From Pirellulaceae bacterium (GTDB lineage: Bacteria > Planctomycetota > Planctomycetia > Pirellulales > Pirellulaceae), in contig JAHBXT010000007.1 of the NCBI GenBank assembly GCA_019636385.1, forward strand, positions 124,001 to 188,000: a stretch of DNA of 64,000 nt, written 5' to 3'. A program made the translations under genes and the position numbers. The notes beneath the pieces were generated by a model. That model made no database searches. It was not told where the DNA came from and was given only the letters and a program-made list of their open reading frames with translations. Shown here piece by piece: positions 44,711-54,407 of this stretch (its first letter is position 1; the number at the start of each line of letters is the position of its first letter).

Positions 44711-46141
44711 TCACTCAATCCCATATCGTTTCAAGCGCTCGCGCAAAGTTGCCCGATGAATACCCAAGATTTCAGCGCTGGTCGACCGATTGCCCTTCAC
44801 AGCCTCAAGAACGGCTCTTAATACGAAGGGCTCCGAGGCTTCCAAGAACCGCTCGTATAAGTCAATCGGATGTTGTGGTGATTTGTTGCCAGCGGCTGGT
44901 GATGGTTCAAGTTGCCTCGCCACCCATGTCTGAATAGCTTCCTCAAGTCCTGTTTCGCCCTGACTCTGTCTCAAGACTGGGTTGACTTGAAAATCGCTGA
45001 GGTCCAGTTTTCGATTGCGGGCAAGGACCGCTGCCCTGGCAACAGCATTGCGAAGCTCTCGAACATTACCCGGCCAGGGCCAGGTCTTGAGTTCATCGAG
45101 CACCGCTGAGTTGATCCATTGCTCAGGCGGCGAATATCCGGCCAGTTTGAGAAAGTGAAAAACCAGCATTTCGATATCTTCCAATCTCTCTCGTAGCGGC
45201 GGAATCTCAATGACTACGGCGCTCAACCGATAAAGCAAATCCTCGCGAAATCGACCTTCAGCCACGGCCTGCCGCAGATCTTTGTGTGTAGCGGCCAAGA
45301 TGCGCACGTCACAGCTCCGCCAGCGACTATCTCCTACGCGACAGAGGTTTTTTTGCTCCAAGACTCTGAGTAATTTCACTTGCGATTCCAGCGGCAGCTC
45401 ACCGATTTCATCCAACAAAATGGTGCCACCGTGAGCAATCTCAAATACCCCAGGTCGATCATCCATTGCCCCAGTAAATGCTCCTCGAACATGCCCAAAT
45501 AGCTCGCTTTCCAGCAGTGCCGGACTGTACGTCGCAGGTGCAATGGCAATATACGGCCGGCCTTGTCGAGCACTGTATTGGTGAATCGCCTGAGCGACCA
45601 ATTCCTTGCCTGTCCCTGTCTCACCAGTGATCAAGATCGATAAGTCAGAATCAGCTACTAACGCAATTTGATGAAACAACTTCTGCATAGCTGCCGATTT
45701 TCCTATCAAACGGTTTTCGGGCAGCTCGTGTCCAGATTCTGTGCCATTTGCCGTTGAAGTCACGGGCGTTTCTAAGGACTCTCTACGAATGGCTCGCTGG
45801 CAGGCCGCGAGCGCATCAGACAGTCGAAAGGGTTTGTGCAAGTAATCCACGGCCCCGCCGTCCATAGCAGCGACCACCGTTTCCAAATTTCCGTGAGCCG
45901 TCATTATGATGATTGGCGCATTGTCAGTAGCTGCGCGCAACGGTTCGATCAACTCCAAGCCGCTGCTGTCGGGTAATCGCACATCTAGCAACACCAATCC
46001 AACCGGCCGATGCTTCTTAGCAGCAGTCAATCCGGCCTCAGCTGTACCAGCAGTCACCACCTCCATGTCGATGGATTGTAAGAGCTTCTTGAAACCCCAA
46101 CAGATACTGGGCTCGTCATCGATCACCAAGGCTACGGACAT
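44711..46141 (-). CDS. Sigma-54-dependent response regulator (NtrC type)
   Basis: The 476-residue protein has a receiver domain (1-120) with phospho-acceptor Asp53 (VLLDVRLPDSSG) and Lys103. A central AAA+ domain (about 145-380) carries Walker A GETGTGKE (173-180), the sigma-54 contact loop GAFTGA (220-225), Walker B (GGTILLDEIGEL) and 'LYRLSAVVIEIPPLRER'. A Fis-type helix-turn-helix ends the protein (ILGIHRATLRERLKRYGI). All motifs are intact, so it should activate sigma-54 promoters. It starts 10 nt inside the end of the kinase gene. A sigma-54-like promoter precedes the neighbouring DUF1559 gene. Confidence 0.94.
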   Translation of the reverse strand: MSVALVIDDEPSICWGFKKLLQSIDMEVVTAGTAEAGLTAAKKHRPVGLVLLDVRLPDSSGLELIEPLRAATDNAPIIIMTAHGNLETVVAAMDGGAVDYLHKPFRLSDALAACQRAIRRESLETPVTSTANGTESGHELPENRLIGKSAAMQKLFHQIALVADSDLSILITGETGTGKELVAQAIHQYSARQGRPYIAIAPATYSPALLESELFGHVRGAFTGAMDDRPGVFEIAHGGTILLDEIGELPLESQVKLLRVLEQKNLCRVGDSRWRSCDVRILAATHKDLRQAVAEGRFREDLLYRLSAVVIEIPPLRERLEDIEMLVFHFLKLAGYSPPEQWINSAVLDELKTWPWPGNVRELRNAVARAAVLARNRKLDLSDFQVNPVLRQSQGETGLEEAIQTWVARQLEPSPAAGNKSPQHPIDLYERFLEASEPFVLRAVLEAVKGNRSTSAEILGIHRATLRERLKRYGIE

Positions 46142-47580
46142 GGAGCTGTCGCCGCTTTCTCAACGTGAAATGTAAGCTCAAAAACTGTGCGCTGGTCACG
46201 CCTGATCCAAGTGACTCGACCGCCAAGTGACTCGGCGGCCCGCTGGACCAACGCCAGGCCAAGCCCCAATCCGTCGACTTTAGTCGTCACAAACGGATCG
46301 AACAAAGTATCCCATATTGCAGGGTCAGGCCCAGGCCCATCATCAGTCACTGATACAACGGCACATCGAGAAGACGAGTGTACGTCACCGGAGACACTAA
46401 TCTGCTTACCTGCCGCAATTGCGTTCCAAATCAAATTGCCGATAGCAGCCATTAAAGTTAAACCATCGTTGACGATAAAATTCGCGAGTTGCTCCGGCAA
46501 GTGCCATTGAATGTTTGCACCGCGGTGGGCGGCGGTAGCAGACAACGTTGTCTGCAGAGTTTGGAAACACTCTGCCAGCACCATTGGCTGAGGCCGGTGC
46601 GTGTCATTGCGGCAGGCAAGCAATATCCGTGAAACGTATTGCTCGGCTTGTTCAACCTGTGCCACAGCAACCGAAAGTGGGTCGAGCTCCTCTGGGAGAC
46701 TCGCTACTTCGCCCCGTTTGTCTGATGCTCCGGAAGTTGTAGCTTGAGCTAGTTCGACGGCCATTCTAGCACCCGTCAGCGCGTTACGCAGATTATGCGC
46801 TAACCCGCTAGAAATTTGATGCAGTAATTGCTCGCTGTGCCAGCGACGGAATTTCTTCCACATTTGATCAAGCTGCTGCGCCATGCCGGCTACGTCACGC
46901 GCCAAATCACCTAGTTCATCTTGGCTATCAATCGAAACTGGAGTGAGAAAATTGCCACGAGCAATCAGATTCACATCTGCCTGCAATCGACCTACACGCC
47001 GCGCCCAGCGACTGGTGACCATTAGTGAAATTGCAACCATACAGGCAATCGTTAATAATCCAACGATCAATGGAGCCGAAATTGCGCGGCGAATCGCCGC
47101 GCGGCGACTTGAGTCATCCACGATGACCACCACCTCCTGGACCGCGTTGTGCTCACGCAAGTCGCTACCAGAGCTCCTTTGAAAACGCGCTGCGCGATAC
47201 CAATGTTCACCCAGACGAATTGAGGCAATGAGGCCTGAATCTGCATAGCGGGGAATACTCGTAAGCAACTCCCGGTCGGGCTGTTCCGCTGGCTCAATTG
47301 GCACATCCGGCTTGGCTCGAATCGGCCGGCCTGCAAGAACGACGCCGTCGCTAGATGTGGTAAACCAAGTAGCTGAAGTCAAACTGCCAAGCATGCTGAG
47401 CACGGTTGGGTTGAGCGGGAAATTGGATCGCTGAATCATCAACTCGATCGCAGCGTATCGATCATGCAATTCCGCCTCGGTACTGCTAACAGCCAGCCAA
47501 TACGACGCTAGCGTCACGGCGATGGTCGTCACCAACGCTGCCAGGAGTATCGGAACAGTCAGCTTTCGGCTCAATGACAT
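46132..47580 (-). CDS. Membrane sensor histidine kinase, partner of the NtrC-type regulator
   Basis: The 482-residue protein has two transmembrane helices (about 8-30 and 168-190) enclosing a periplasmic sensor of about 138 residues with no recognised fold. A HAMP linker (about 190-243) and a HisKA helix with His262 (SSGLAHNLRNALTGA) follow, then an ATPase domain with N box GNLIWNAIAAG, G1 box DDGPGPDP and G2 box GLGLGLALVQ. The H box has Asn instead of the usual Glu or Asp directly after His (HNLRN). This can matter for kinase or phosphatase activity, but such variants are known in NtrB-like and planctomycete kinases. It is co-transcribed with the regulator. Confidence 0.92.
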   Translation of the reverse strand: MSLSRKLTVPILLAALVTTIAVTLASYWLAVSSTEAELHDRYAAIELMIQRSNFPLNPTVLSMLGSLTSATWFTTSSDGVVLAGRPIRAKPDVPIEPAEQPDRELLTSIPRYADSGLIASIRLGEHWYRAARFQRSSGSDLREHNAVQEVVVIVDDSSRRAAIRRAISAPLIVGLLTIACMVAISLMVTSRWARRVGRLQADVNLIARGNFLTPVSIDSQDELGDLARDVAGMAQQLDQMWKKFRRWHSEQLLHQISSGLAHNLRNALTGARMAVELAQATTSGASDKRGEVASLPEELDPLSVAVAQVEQAEQYVSRILLACRNDTHRPQPMVLAECFQTLQTTLSATAAHRGANIQWHLPEQLANFIVNDGLTLMAAIGNLIWNAIAAGKQISVSGDVHSSSRCAVVSVTDDGPGPDPAIWDTLFDPFVTTKVDGLGLGLALVQRAAESLGGRVTWIRRDQRTVFELTFHVEKAATAPCP

Positions 47581-47792
47581 AGTCCTAATACCGTAGGTGT
47601 CACCGGCCTTTCTGAGTAGCTGCCACGCTGGCTAGTGACAGAATTTTCACCAAGTTGCTGGAAAAACCGCCAATTTCTAGCGTGCCATCGTTGGCGGTAC
47701 CCTTAGTAACAGGGCGTGCACTGTCGAAGAACTTCAGCGAGAATGGCCGGTGCTGCATCAACTGTCGGCAGACATGCGCAAATCCGCTAGCC

Positions 47793-47807
47793 TGGTCCGT
47801 GTTTTGC
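47793..47807 (+). promoter_or_regulatory. Sigma-54-type promoter upstream of the DUF1559 gene
   Basis: TGGTCCGTGTTTTGC has the -24 GG and the -12 GC exactly 10 nt apart, and TTGC matches the consensus -12 element. Transcription would start near 47819, leaving a leader of about 78 nt before the TTG start. In the same 316-nt gap, TGTCAC and GTGACA (about 47599-47641) form a spaced inverted repeat that could be an upstream activator site. No gene is visible in the rest of the gap. Confidence 0.55.
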
Positions 47808-47896
47808 TGCGGCGATCAGAGAAGCAACATGTTAGCAGGCAATGTTGACCTGCAACCAGTGGAGTCGAGTGATTGGAAAGATAGGAGATCGGTCCT

Positions 47897-48925
47897 TTGC
47901 AAATACAACTCCCGACCAGAAGCGCATTTACGCTGGTTGAGCTGTTGGTAGTGATTGCGATTATCGGCCTGCTGGTTGGTTTACTACTGCCCGCAGTACA
48001 AGCCGCTCGTGAAGCGGCTCGCAGATTAAGTTGCCAGAACAACCTAAAGCAAATCTCGTTGGCGGCATTGAATCATGAATCAGCTCTCGGATACTTTCCA
48101 CCGTCGGCGATTATCCACACGGTGGGAGCGGTCAATACCAATAATTCTTGGTCAATTCACGGACGGCTCTTGCCTTATTTGGAACAAGGCAACCTGTACA
48201 ACCAAGTCGATCTCAATACCAGCTGGGACAATCAAGCGGCGATTGGCGGCCTGAAGATTGCAACCTATTCGTGTGCGTCAGATCCTAATGCAGATGTCCC
48301 TCGTGACATGAGTCCTAAATTAGCCAATCCACTCTATCCAACGAATTACGGGTTCAATTTTGGCAGTTGGCTTATCTATGATCCGCGAACCGATTCGATC
48401 GGAGACGGCGTGTTTGGTCCCAATGCAGGAATTGGAATGCGAGATCTGATCGATGGGTCCAGTCAGACGCTAATGGTGGCGGAAGTCAAAGCCCAGCAGT
48501 TCTATGGCCGCAACGAGCCGGTACTCGGTGGCTGGGCGATACCAGCAGCCAACGCGGCAGCAGTCGCAGCCCGAGTTCCACAAACCTTCGCGTGGTGCCG
48601 ACCCAATGGGCATACCGAATGGCCTGACGGCCGAGTGCATCACCAAGGCTTTACAACCGGCTTGACGCCGAACGGCAAATTGGTGCTCGCCAATGCGCAG
48701 AATCTCTGCCCAAACGGAGTCAGCATCGACTACACCTCTCGCCAGGAAGCCACGAGTGCCACCGAGGCCACCTATGCGGTCATTACATCTCGCAGCTTCC
48801 ACGCTGGCATGGTCAATGTGGCTCTCATGGACGGTTCAGTCCGGTCATTTGGCGACCGGACTGAACTGACAACTTGGCGAGCCCTCGGAACGCGAGCTGG
48901 CAGCGAAATAGTTCAGGCGGACTGA
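47897..48925 (+). CDS. DUF1559 pilin-like secreted protein with type IV prepilin leader
   Basis: The 342-residue protein belongs to the planctomycete-specific DUF1559 group. A short leader ends at Ala10, then Phe11 starts the type IV pilin helix (FTLVELLVVIAIIGLLVGL), so prepilin peptidase should process it. The family landmark LPAVQAAREAARRLSCQNNL follows, and near the C-terminus 'HAGMVNVALMDGSVRSFGD'. The start is TTG, with AGGAG 9 nt before it; no ATG or GTG is available before the leader. A sigma-54-like promoter lies upstream, and the divergent two-component genes encode a sigma-54 activator. Confidence 0.92.
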   Translation: MQIQLPTRSAFTLVELLVVIAIIGLLVGLLLPAVQAAREAARRLSCQNNLKQISLAALNHESALGYFPPSAIIHTVGAVNTNNSWSIHGRLLPYLEQGNLYNQVDLNTSWDNQAAIGGLKIATYSCASDPNADVPRDMSPKLANPLYPTNYGFNFGSWLIYDPRTDSIGDGVFGPNAGIGMRDLIDGSSQTLMVAEVKAQQFYGRNEPVLGGWAIPAANAAAVAARVPQTFAWCRPNGHTEWPDGRVHHQGFTTGLTPNGKLVLANAQNLCPNGVSIDYTSRQEATSATEATYAVITSRSFHAGMVNVALMDGSVRSFGDRTELTTWRALGTRAGSEIVQAD

Positions 48926-49030
48926 AGTCAAATCTAGATTTCCTGGGGCATTCGTTATCGAATCCTGAAAACTTGTCGTGCGAGTGGTCCTACAGCCGGC
49001 GACGATCTGGACTACTTCCGTTGATCGCGC

Positions 49031-49636
49031 TCAGTAGTCATCATTAACTTGCGCTGCTTGCCAAAGTTTGTCGAATGTATCGGCGACGTATGGACTCAGT
49101 TTGGCTGCGAAGGTCCGAGGCAACCGGTTGACACGAATCAACTGCACAACATCGGCCAAGTATTGAATTCGGTGTCTGGCTGAGATACCGATCGCAATTC
49201 TCAGCTCTAACAGTGCCTCCAAAATGACATGGTGCACTCCATCAGCGCTAATCCAGCTGACTTTTTCGGGCACTGGAAATACCGCCGGCTTAGGCACTCC
49301 ATCTCTGGGATAATCACCGGCGATCAAGACGTCCATATTCACATTGGTGGTAGCGTCGCGAAGATACTTGGAGCCCTCGAACTTGTCCACCCAACCAAGT
49401 CCTCCGAATCGCAGTTTAAATCTCTGCAAGTCTTCACGGCGAGTCAATATATGTACTTCAGCCTTAGTTCGCTGTTGTCCCTGTGCGTTGGCTGCCATCT
49501 CTCCCGCGATAACAATTGGAAGGTCCCAATCGCTCATCGCCTTTACCAACCCACACATGGTATTGTGAATAGACGACTTTGACATGAAAAACTGATCTAC
49601 CCGCTGGGCAACGTCGAGAATTGACTCACTTCTCAT
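49031..49636 (-). CDS. Nucleotidyltransferase-like protein of unknown function
   Basis: The 201-residue cytoplasmic protein looks like a minimal nucleotidyltransferase-fold protein. 'LPIVIAGEMAANAQGQQRTKAEVHIL' corresponds to the G-[GS] and acidic strand region, though the usual DxD pair is replaced by EVH. 'VNMDVLIAGDYPRDGVPKPA' and the helix 'EALLELRIAIGISARHRIQYLADVVQLI' follow the order seen in AbiEii-like or UbiA-adjacent nucleotidyltransferases. Without the acidic pair it may be inactive or bind a ligand only. No toxin or antitoxin neighbour is seen. It is not in an operon. Confidence 0.55.
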   Translation of the reverse strand: MRSESILDVAQRVDQFFMSKSSIHNTMCGLVKAMSDWDLPIVIAGEMAANAQGQQRTKAEVHILTRREDLQRFKLRFGGLGWVDKFEGSKYLRDATTNVNMDVLIAGDYPRDGVPKPAVFPVPEKVSWISADGVHHVILEALLELRIAIGISARHRIQYLADVVQLIRVNRLPRTFAAKLSPYVADTFDKLWQAAQVNDDY

Positions 49637-49838
49637 ACGAGTACTCTGCCTTGGACCGCTGGAAGCTGCGGCCTCTAAAGCATTTCAAGTACGGACGAAG
49701 GAATACTGCGATCGCCAGTGCAGCCCCAAGAGCTTGGCGTTAAATACGTCGCCTTCCCATTAGTCTCGGTTTCTCATGATATACTGATATACTATTGGCT
49801 GGACCCACGAATTCCGTCATTTTGAATTGCTTCGCCAC

Positions 49839-52625
49839 ATGCCTTTTGTCAAACCAACTGCTGCATCTTCTCTTGGACTGCGAACTCAAGCGGAGTTCTG
49901 GTTTTGTGCACGATTGTTGCTCGTGGGCATGCTGGTCTTCGCCAAGATGGCAGAGGCAACATTATCTGGAGTGCAGGCTGGTGAATTTGAAGATTCTGTG
50001 GAGCCAATTCTGCGCGGCAAGTGCTTCGAGTGCCATGCAGGAGAAGATCCGCAAGGCGGTCTGCGGTTGGATCGGCTGGCCAGTCTCCTCAGTGGTGGCG
50101 ATTCGGGAGAACCGGCGGTTGTGCCTGGCAAGCCCAACGACAGCTACCTAATCAAAATGATCATCGGCGGGGTCGCCGATCGCTCGATGCCGCCCGATGA
50201 TCCTCTGAGCGCTGATGAAATTTCAGTGATGCGCCAATGGATCGCAGCCGGTGCGCCAACTCCAGACAGTTACGGTCCTCCAGAGGAGCAGGCCGAGTTG
50301 AAACACTGGTCCTTTCAACCTCTTTCGCGGTCGACCAGTCACAATTCAATCGACGCTTTCATCCATCAAAAACTGGACGAGCATTCGCTGTCCGAATCGC
50401 CCGTGGCTGATCGAAGGACTCTCATTCGACGATTGTATTTGGTAATGCACGGCTTGCCGCCAACACCAGAGCAAGTCGATCAATTCGCGCTTGACCCAGC
50501 ACCCGACGCTTGGCAGCAACTGGTCGATCGTGTCCTGGAAAGCCCACGTTTTGGCGAAGCTTTCGCCACGCTGTGGTTGGACCTGGTCCGCTTCAGCGAA
50601 ACGGACGGGTTCGAAACCAACCGCGAACGTCCCACTGCGTGGCACTATCGCGACTGGGTGATACGAGCATTCAACGAAGATATGCCCTACGATCAATTCA
50701 TTCGCCAGCAGATTGCCGGAGACCAGCTCGATCAACCTCTGGGAACCGGATTCCTGGTGGCTGGACCACATGACATCGTCAAAGGACAAGATGCAAAACT
50801 AGGACTCGTCCAGCGCATGAACGAACTGGACGACATGATCGGTGCCACCGGCACAACATTCCTGGGCATGACGCTGGCCTGTGCACGCTGCCATAATCAC
50901 AAATTTGATCCTATCAGCCAGCGTGACTATTACGCCCTGCAGGCGATATTCGCTGGCGTGCATCACGGTCAAGCACCTGTGCAACCGACCGCGCAACAGC
51001 AGCAACAATTGGACAATCTCGATCTGACAATTCGTCAGCTTGAAGAACAGTTGCGAGAATTCAAGACCAACAATCTGCGAGAACCCGTCACCGCATCCTT
51101 GAATGTTGAACTCTTCCCATCTCGGCTGGCGCGCCGTGTGCGAATGACCATTCATGGCACGAACACTGGCCAGCCGTGCATCGACGAACTGGAAATCTTT
51201 TCCGGCCAGCAGAATGTGGCTCTGGCCAGTCGCGGAGCCGTAGCCAGCTCATCCGGTGATTTTGAACATCCATTTCATCAGCTCGCGCACATCAACGACG
51301 GCCTATACGGCAATCAACACAGTTGGATCGCCTCGCAAGAATCGGGGGCGTGGTTACAGATCGAATTTCCTGAACCTGTCGAGATCGATCGCATCCAGTG
51401 GGCTCGCGATCGCAACCAGCAGTACCAGGACCGGGTGGCGATTGACTATGAATTTGAATCCGCGCTTGCAGCTGGTCAGTGGCAGCCATTAACTTCATCG
51501 ACAGATCGCCAACCGTTTGGAGAGTCGTCAGAGGATCGTTACGACCTTTCCGGGGCCTCTCGCCAGCAGGCCCGGGACGGTCGGGCAGCGCTCAGGAACC
51601 TCAAGCAAGCTCGCAAGGAACGGCAAAAACTGATCGACACCTGCGTGGCCTGGACCGGCACTTTCCAACAGCCCGCAGCCACCTTCAGATTGTATCGCGG
51701 TGAACCCGAGCAGCCGCGTGAGCAAGTTGCTCCGGGCGGACCTGCAGCACTTGCAGAATTTCAGTTGCCCACAGATTCAGCAGAGGCTGGGCGGCGGCTG
51801 GCGCTGGCGGATTGGTTGGCTGATCCCAACAATCCGTTGACACCGCGGGTGATTGTCAATCGAATTTGGCAATTCCATTTTGGAACGGGAATTGTGGAGA
51901 CGGCTAGTGACTTTGGTCACAACGGAGCCGCTGCCAGTCATCCGGAACTTTTGGATTGGCTGGCTCAGAGCTTAATTGCCTCGGGCTGGTCCCTCAAGTC
52001 GGTGCATCGACACATACTGCTGTCGCAAACCTGGCAACAAAGCAGCCTCCCGCAAGCCGCCGCTGTCAGCAAAGACGCCGGCTCTCGCCTGCTATGGCGA
52101 TTTCCCCCGCGACGACTGCAGGCCGAAGCGATCCGCGACTGCATTCTGGCAGCCTCCGGTAAACTCGATGTGCAGTCTGCGGGGGGCCCAGGCTTCAGCG
52201 CCTTCGATGTCGACATGGAAAACGTGCGGCACTACCATCCGCGCAAACAATTTGGTCCGGATCAATGGCGACGCATGATCTATATGACGCGCGTACGACA
52301 AGAGAAAGACGATTTGTTTGGCAGCTTTGATTGCCCAGACGGCGGTATGAGCGTAGCCAAACGCGGACACAGCACGACGCCGCTACAGGCGCTGGCACTG
52401 CTGAATCACCCGTTTATGTCGCAACAGTCGGAATTTTTAGCAGAGCGCCTGGCACAGTCCAGTTCGCAGTTAGATCGACAGATCGAGCTAGCCTGGCAGT
52501 GGTGCTATCAACGCCCCCCGACGCCGGACGAGCTGGCCGAGGCCGGGCGGTTTATCGCGCAGCATGGCTTGCAACAATTTGCTCGTGCGCTGCTGTGTAC
52601 AAACGAGTTTTTGTTCATCCTGTAG
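49839..52625 (+). CDS. Planctomycete cytochrome-type protein (PSD1: DUF1549/DUF1553)
   Basis: The ATG at 49839 is used; a TTG four codons earlier is possible. The 928-residue protein has an export signal (about 18-42) and a c-type heme motif CFECH (Cys62, Cys65, His66) in a PSCyt1 domain that ends with 'MPPDDPLSADEISVMRQWI'. A DUF1549 (PSCyt2) domain follows (about 165-370, CARCHNHKFDPISQRDYYAL, also CxxCH). Next is an inserted F5/8-type-C-like segment (about 415-560, DELEIFSGQQNVALAS and 'GAWLQIEFPEPVEIDRIQWA'). A C-terminal DUF1553 domain follows (NRIWQFHFGTGIVETASDFG; SVHRHILLSQTWQQSS). These proteins are paired with DUF1501 proteins in planctomycetes; their roles are uncharacterised. Confidence 0.92.
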   Translation: MPFVKPTAASSLGLRTQAEFWFCARLLLVGMLVFAKMAEATLSGVQAGEFEDSVEPILRGKCFECHAGEDPQGGLRLDRLASLLSGGDSGEPAVVPGKPNDSYLIKMIIGGVADRSMPPDDPLSADEISVMRQWIAAGAPTPDSYGPPEEQAELKHWSFQPLSRSTSHNSIDAFIHQKLDEHSLSESPVADRRTLIRRLYLVMHGLPPTPEQVDQFALDPAPDAWQQLVDRVLESPRFGEAFATLWLDLVRFSETDGFETNRERPTAWHYRDWVIRAFNEDMPYDQFIRQQIAGDQLDQPLGTGFLVAGPHDIVKGQDAKLGLVQRMNELDDMIGATGTTFLGMTLACARCHNHKFDPISQRDYYALQAIFAGVHHGQAPVQPTAQQQQQLDNLDLTIRQLEEQLREFKTNNLREPVTASLNVELFPSRLARRVRMTIHGTNTGQPCIDELEIFSGQQNVALASRGAVASSSGDFEHPFHQLAHINDGLYGNQHSWIASQESGAWLQIEFPEPVEIDRIQWARDRNQQYQDRVAIDYEFESALAAGQWQPLTSSTDRQPFGESSEDRYDLSGASRQQARDGRAALRNLKQARKERQKLIDTCVAWTGTFQQPAATFRLYRGEPEQPREQVAPGGPAALAEFQLPTDSAEAGRRLALADWLADPNNPLTPRVIVNRIWQFHFGTGIVETASDFGHNGAAASHPELLDWLAQSLIASGWSLKSVHRHILLSQTWQQSSLPQAAAVSKDAGSRLLWRFPPRRLQAEAIRDCILAASGKLDVQSAGGPGFSAFDVDMENVRHYHPRKQFGPDQWRRMIYMTRVRQEKDDLFGSFDCPDGGMSVAKRGHSTTPLQALALLNHPFMSQQSEFLAERLAQSSSQLDRQIELAWQWCYQRPPTPDELAEAGRFIAQHGLQQFARALLCTNEFLFIL

Positions 52626-52649
52626 ACTGACTATTTCAACATAATACCC

Positions 52650-54110
52650 ATGAATTCGTTGCTTGACCGCCGGCGTTTTCTATCCAACTCGATGAGTGGC
52701 TTAAGCTGCATTGCGCTAGCCAGTTTATTGCAGCAGGATCGACTGTTGGCAGAGCCATCCTCTGGCGCACCGATCATCGATCCTGCGCGACCCTATGCGG
52801 CGCGTCCGCCACATCACCCTGCAGCCGCTCGCCAAGTGTTGGTAATCTATTGTTCGGGGGCAGTTAGTCAAATCGATACGTTCGACTACAAGCCTGAATT
52901 GATCCGCCGAGATGGCCAGCCACTACCTGGTGCGGAAGACTTGCTGACGTTTCAAGGCGCTCAAGGCATGTTGACTCGCAGCCCTTGGGCCTTCAAACCG
53001 CGCGGCCAGTGCGGCAAGATGATTTCTGATCTGTTGCCGGAGATCGCCGAATTGGCTGACGACATGTGTTTTATCCATTCGCTGACCAGCAAGACCAACA
53101 CGCACGGCCCCGGTGAAAACTTTATGTCCACCGGCAATATCCTGGAAGGATATCCCAGCTTGGGTGCCTGGACAACTTGGGCTCTGGGGTCTGACAACGA
53201 TCAACTGCCTGCCTACATCGCCATCTCGGATCCACGCGGCACGCCGCAATCGAGCATTAATAATTGGGGAGCCGGTTATTTACCCGCCGCCTATCAGGGC
53301 ACCGAACTGAGCGCCGTCAAACCGCTCAGCAATCTGGCTCGACCCGAAAATGTGTCGGCCAGTACCGACGCACAGACCCGGCGCTTCATCGACCGACTTA
53401 ACACGCTTCATCAGGAGCGTTATCCTGGCGACAGTGAGTTGGCCGCCAGAATCTCCAGCTACGAACTGGCAGCACGCATGCAGTTGAGCGTACCGACTAT
53501 CACCGATCTATCGACCGAGACGCAAGGCACACTACGCGACTACGGAGCCGATGACAGCAACCAACCTGTGCGTCAGCAATTCGCCCGCAATTGTTTATTA
53601 GCGCGGCGATTGATCGAACAAGGCGTGCGCTTCGTGCAGCTCTTTAACGGGGCCTATCAAACCGGCGGCGAAGGCGTTAGCAATTGGGACGGACACAAAC
53701 TTTTGCACGACCAGTATTTGATTCATGGACACGTTTTTGACGGTCCTGTGGCCACTCTGTTGCGAGACATGAAACAGCGCGGTCTGCTGGAACACACGTT
53801 GGTTGTCTGGATGACCGAATTTGGGCGCATGCCTACGTTTCAGCAGGGAGCCAGCGGTCGCGATCACAATCCCGACGGCTTCACCGCCTGGATGATGGGC
53901 GCTGGTGTCAAAGCGCCCGTCAGCTATGGTGCAACCGATGAATTCAGCTACCGCGCCACCGAAAACGTACGCACCGTCTACGACTTCCATGCCACCATCC
54001 TGCACCTGCTGGGACTCGACCACGAGCGGCTAACCTACTACCATAACGGAATGCATCGCCGCCTGACCGACGTCCACGGAACAGTCATTCGAGAGATTCT
54101 AGCGGGCTAG
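52650..54110 (+). CDS. Tat-exported DUF1501 protein
   Basis: The 486-residue protein starts with a twin-arginine signal (LLDRRRFLSNSMSGLSCIAL) and belongs to DUF1501, an alkaline-phosphatase-superfamily-like family abundant in planctomycetes. Landmarks are 'VIYCSGAVSQIDTFDYKPEL', 'MCFIHSLTSKTNTHGPGENF', 'FVQLFNGAYQTGGEGVSNWD' with 'GHKLLHDQYL', and 'VWMTEFGRMPTFQQGASGRD' followed by HNP. The conserved His and Asp residues suggest metal binding. It lies 24 nt downstream of the PSD1 gene, the usual order, so the two probably work together in the periplasm. Confidence 0.93.
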   Translation: MNSLLDRRRFLSNSMSGLSCIALASLLQQDRLLAEPSSGAPIIDPARPYAARPPHHPAAARQVLVIYCSGAVSQIDTFDYKPELIRRDGQPLPGAEDLLTFQGAQGMLTRSPWAFKPRGQCGKMISDLLPEIAELADDMCFIHSLTSKTNTHGPGENFMSTGNILEGYPSLGAWTTWALGSDNDQLPAYIAISDPRGTPQSSINNWGAGYLPAAYQGTELSAVKPLSNLARPENVSASTDAQTRRFIDRLNTLHQERYPGDSELAARISSYELAARMQLSVPTITDLSTETQGTLRDYGADDSNQPVRQQFARNCLLARRLIEQGVRFVQLFNGAYQTGGEGVSNWDGHKLLHDQYLIHGHVFDGPVATLLRDMKQRGLLEHTLVVWMTEFGRMPTFQQGASGRDHNPDGFTAWMMGAGVKAPVSYGATDEFSYRATENVRTVYDFHATILHLLGLDHERLTYYHNGMHRRLTDVHGTVIREILAG

Positions 54111-54396
54111 TTTGGCATGCGAGCAGGAGAACTAATTGCCGGATGAACTGGCGACATCAATCACGCAGACTTGCCCCATTGGTATCTGCCAGATTCTTCC
54201 GAGAAGATGCAATTCCTCTACGATGAATCCCGCCGGCTTGCCCAGCCTGGATCGTTCGACTTCTGGCTAGCCCCTTGGTGCCTATTGCTTGCCCAACTCA
54301 ATTGGCTGAGGCCCCTGGTGACACGCGATGCATAGCGGAGACAGTTTGCAACCTGGGGCGAACAGGCGGGACTGAAGCGATGAAGCTGATGGATGC
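54111..54396. other. Intergenic stretch left of the IS element with coding-like fragments
   Basis: No intact gene is seen. One forward frame (about 54155-54330) reads DINHADLPHWYLPDSSEKMQ and continues for 40 more residues, but is closed upstream by TGA. On the minus strand a 37-codon frame (about 54282-54395) contains a heme-like CIACHQG. Both are too short to name. Confidence 0.3.
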
Positions 54397-54407
54397 TAGA
54401 GCAGACC

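Noticed and set aside
54282..54395. Short minus-strand frame with CIACHQG, a possible c-type heme protein end truncated by the IS element
   Set aside because: A stop codon (TAG) lies directly upstream both with and without the IS element, and 37 residues are too few to support a gene.
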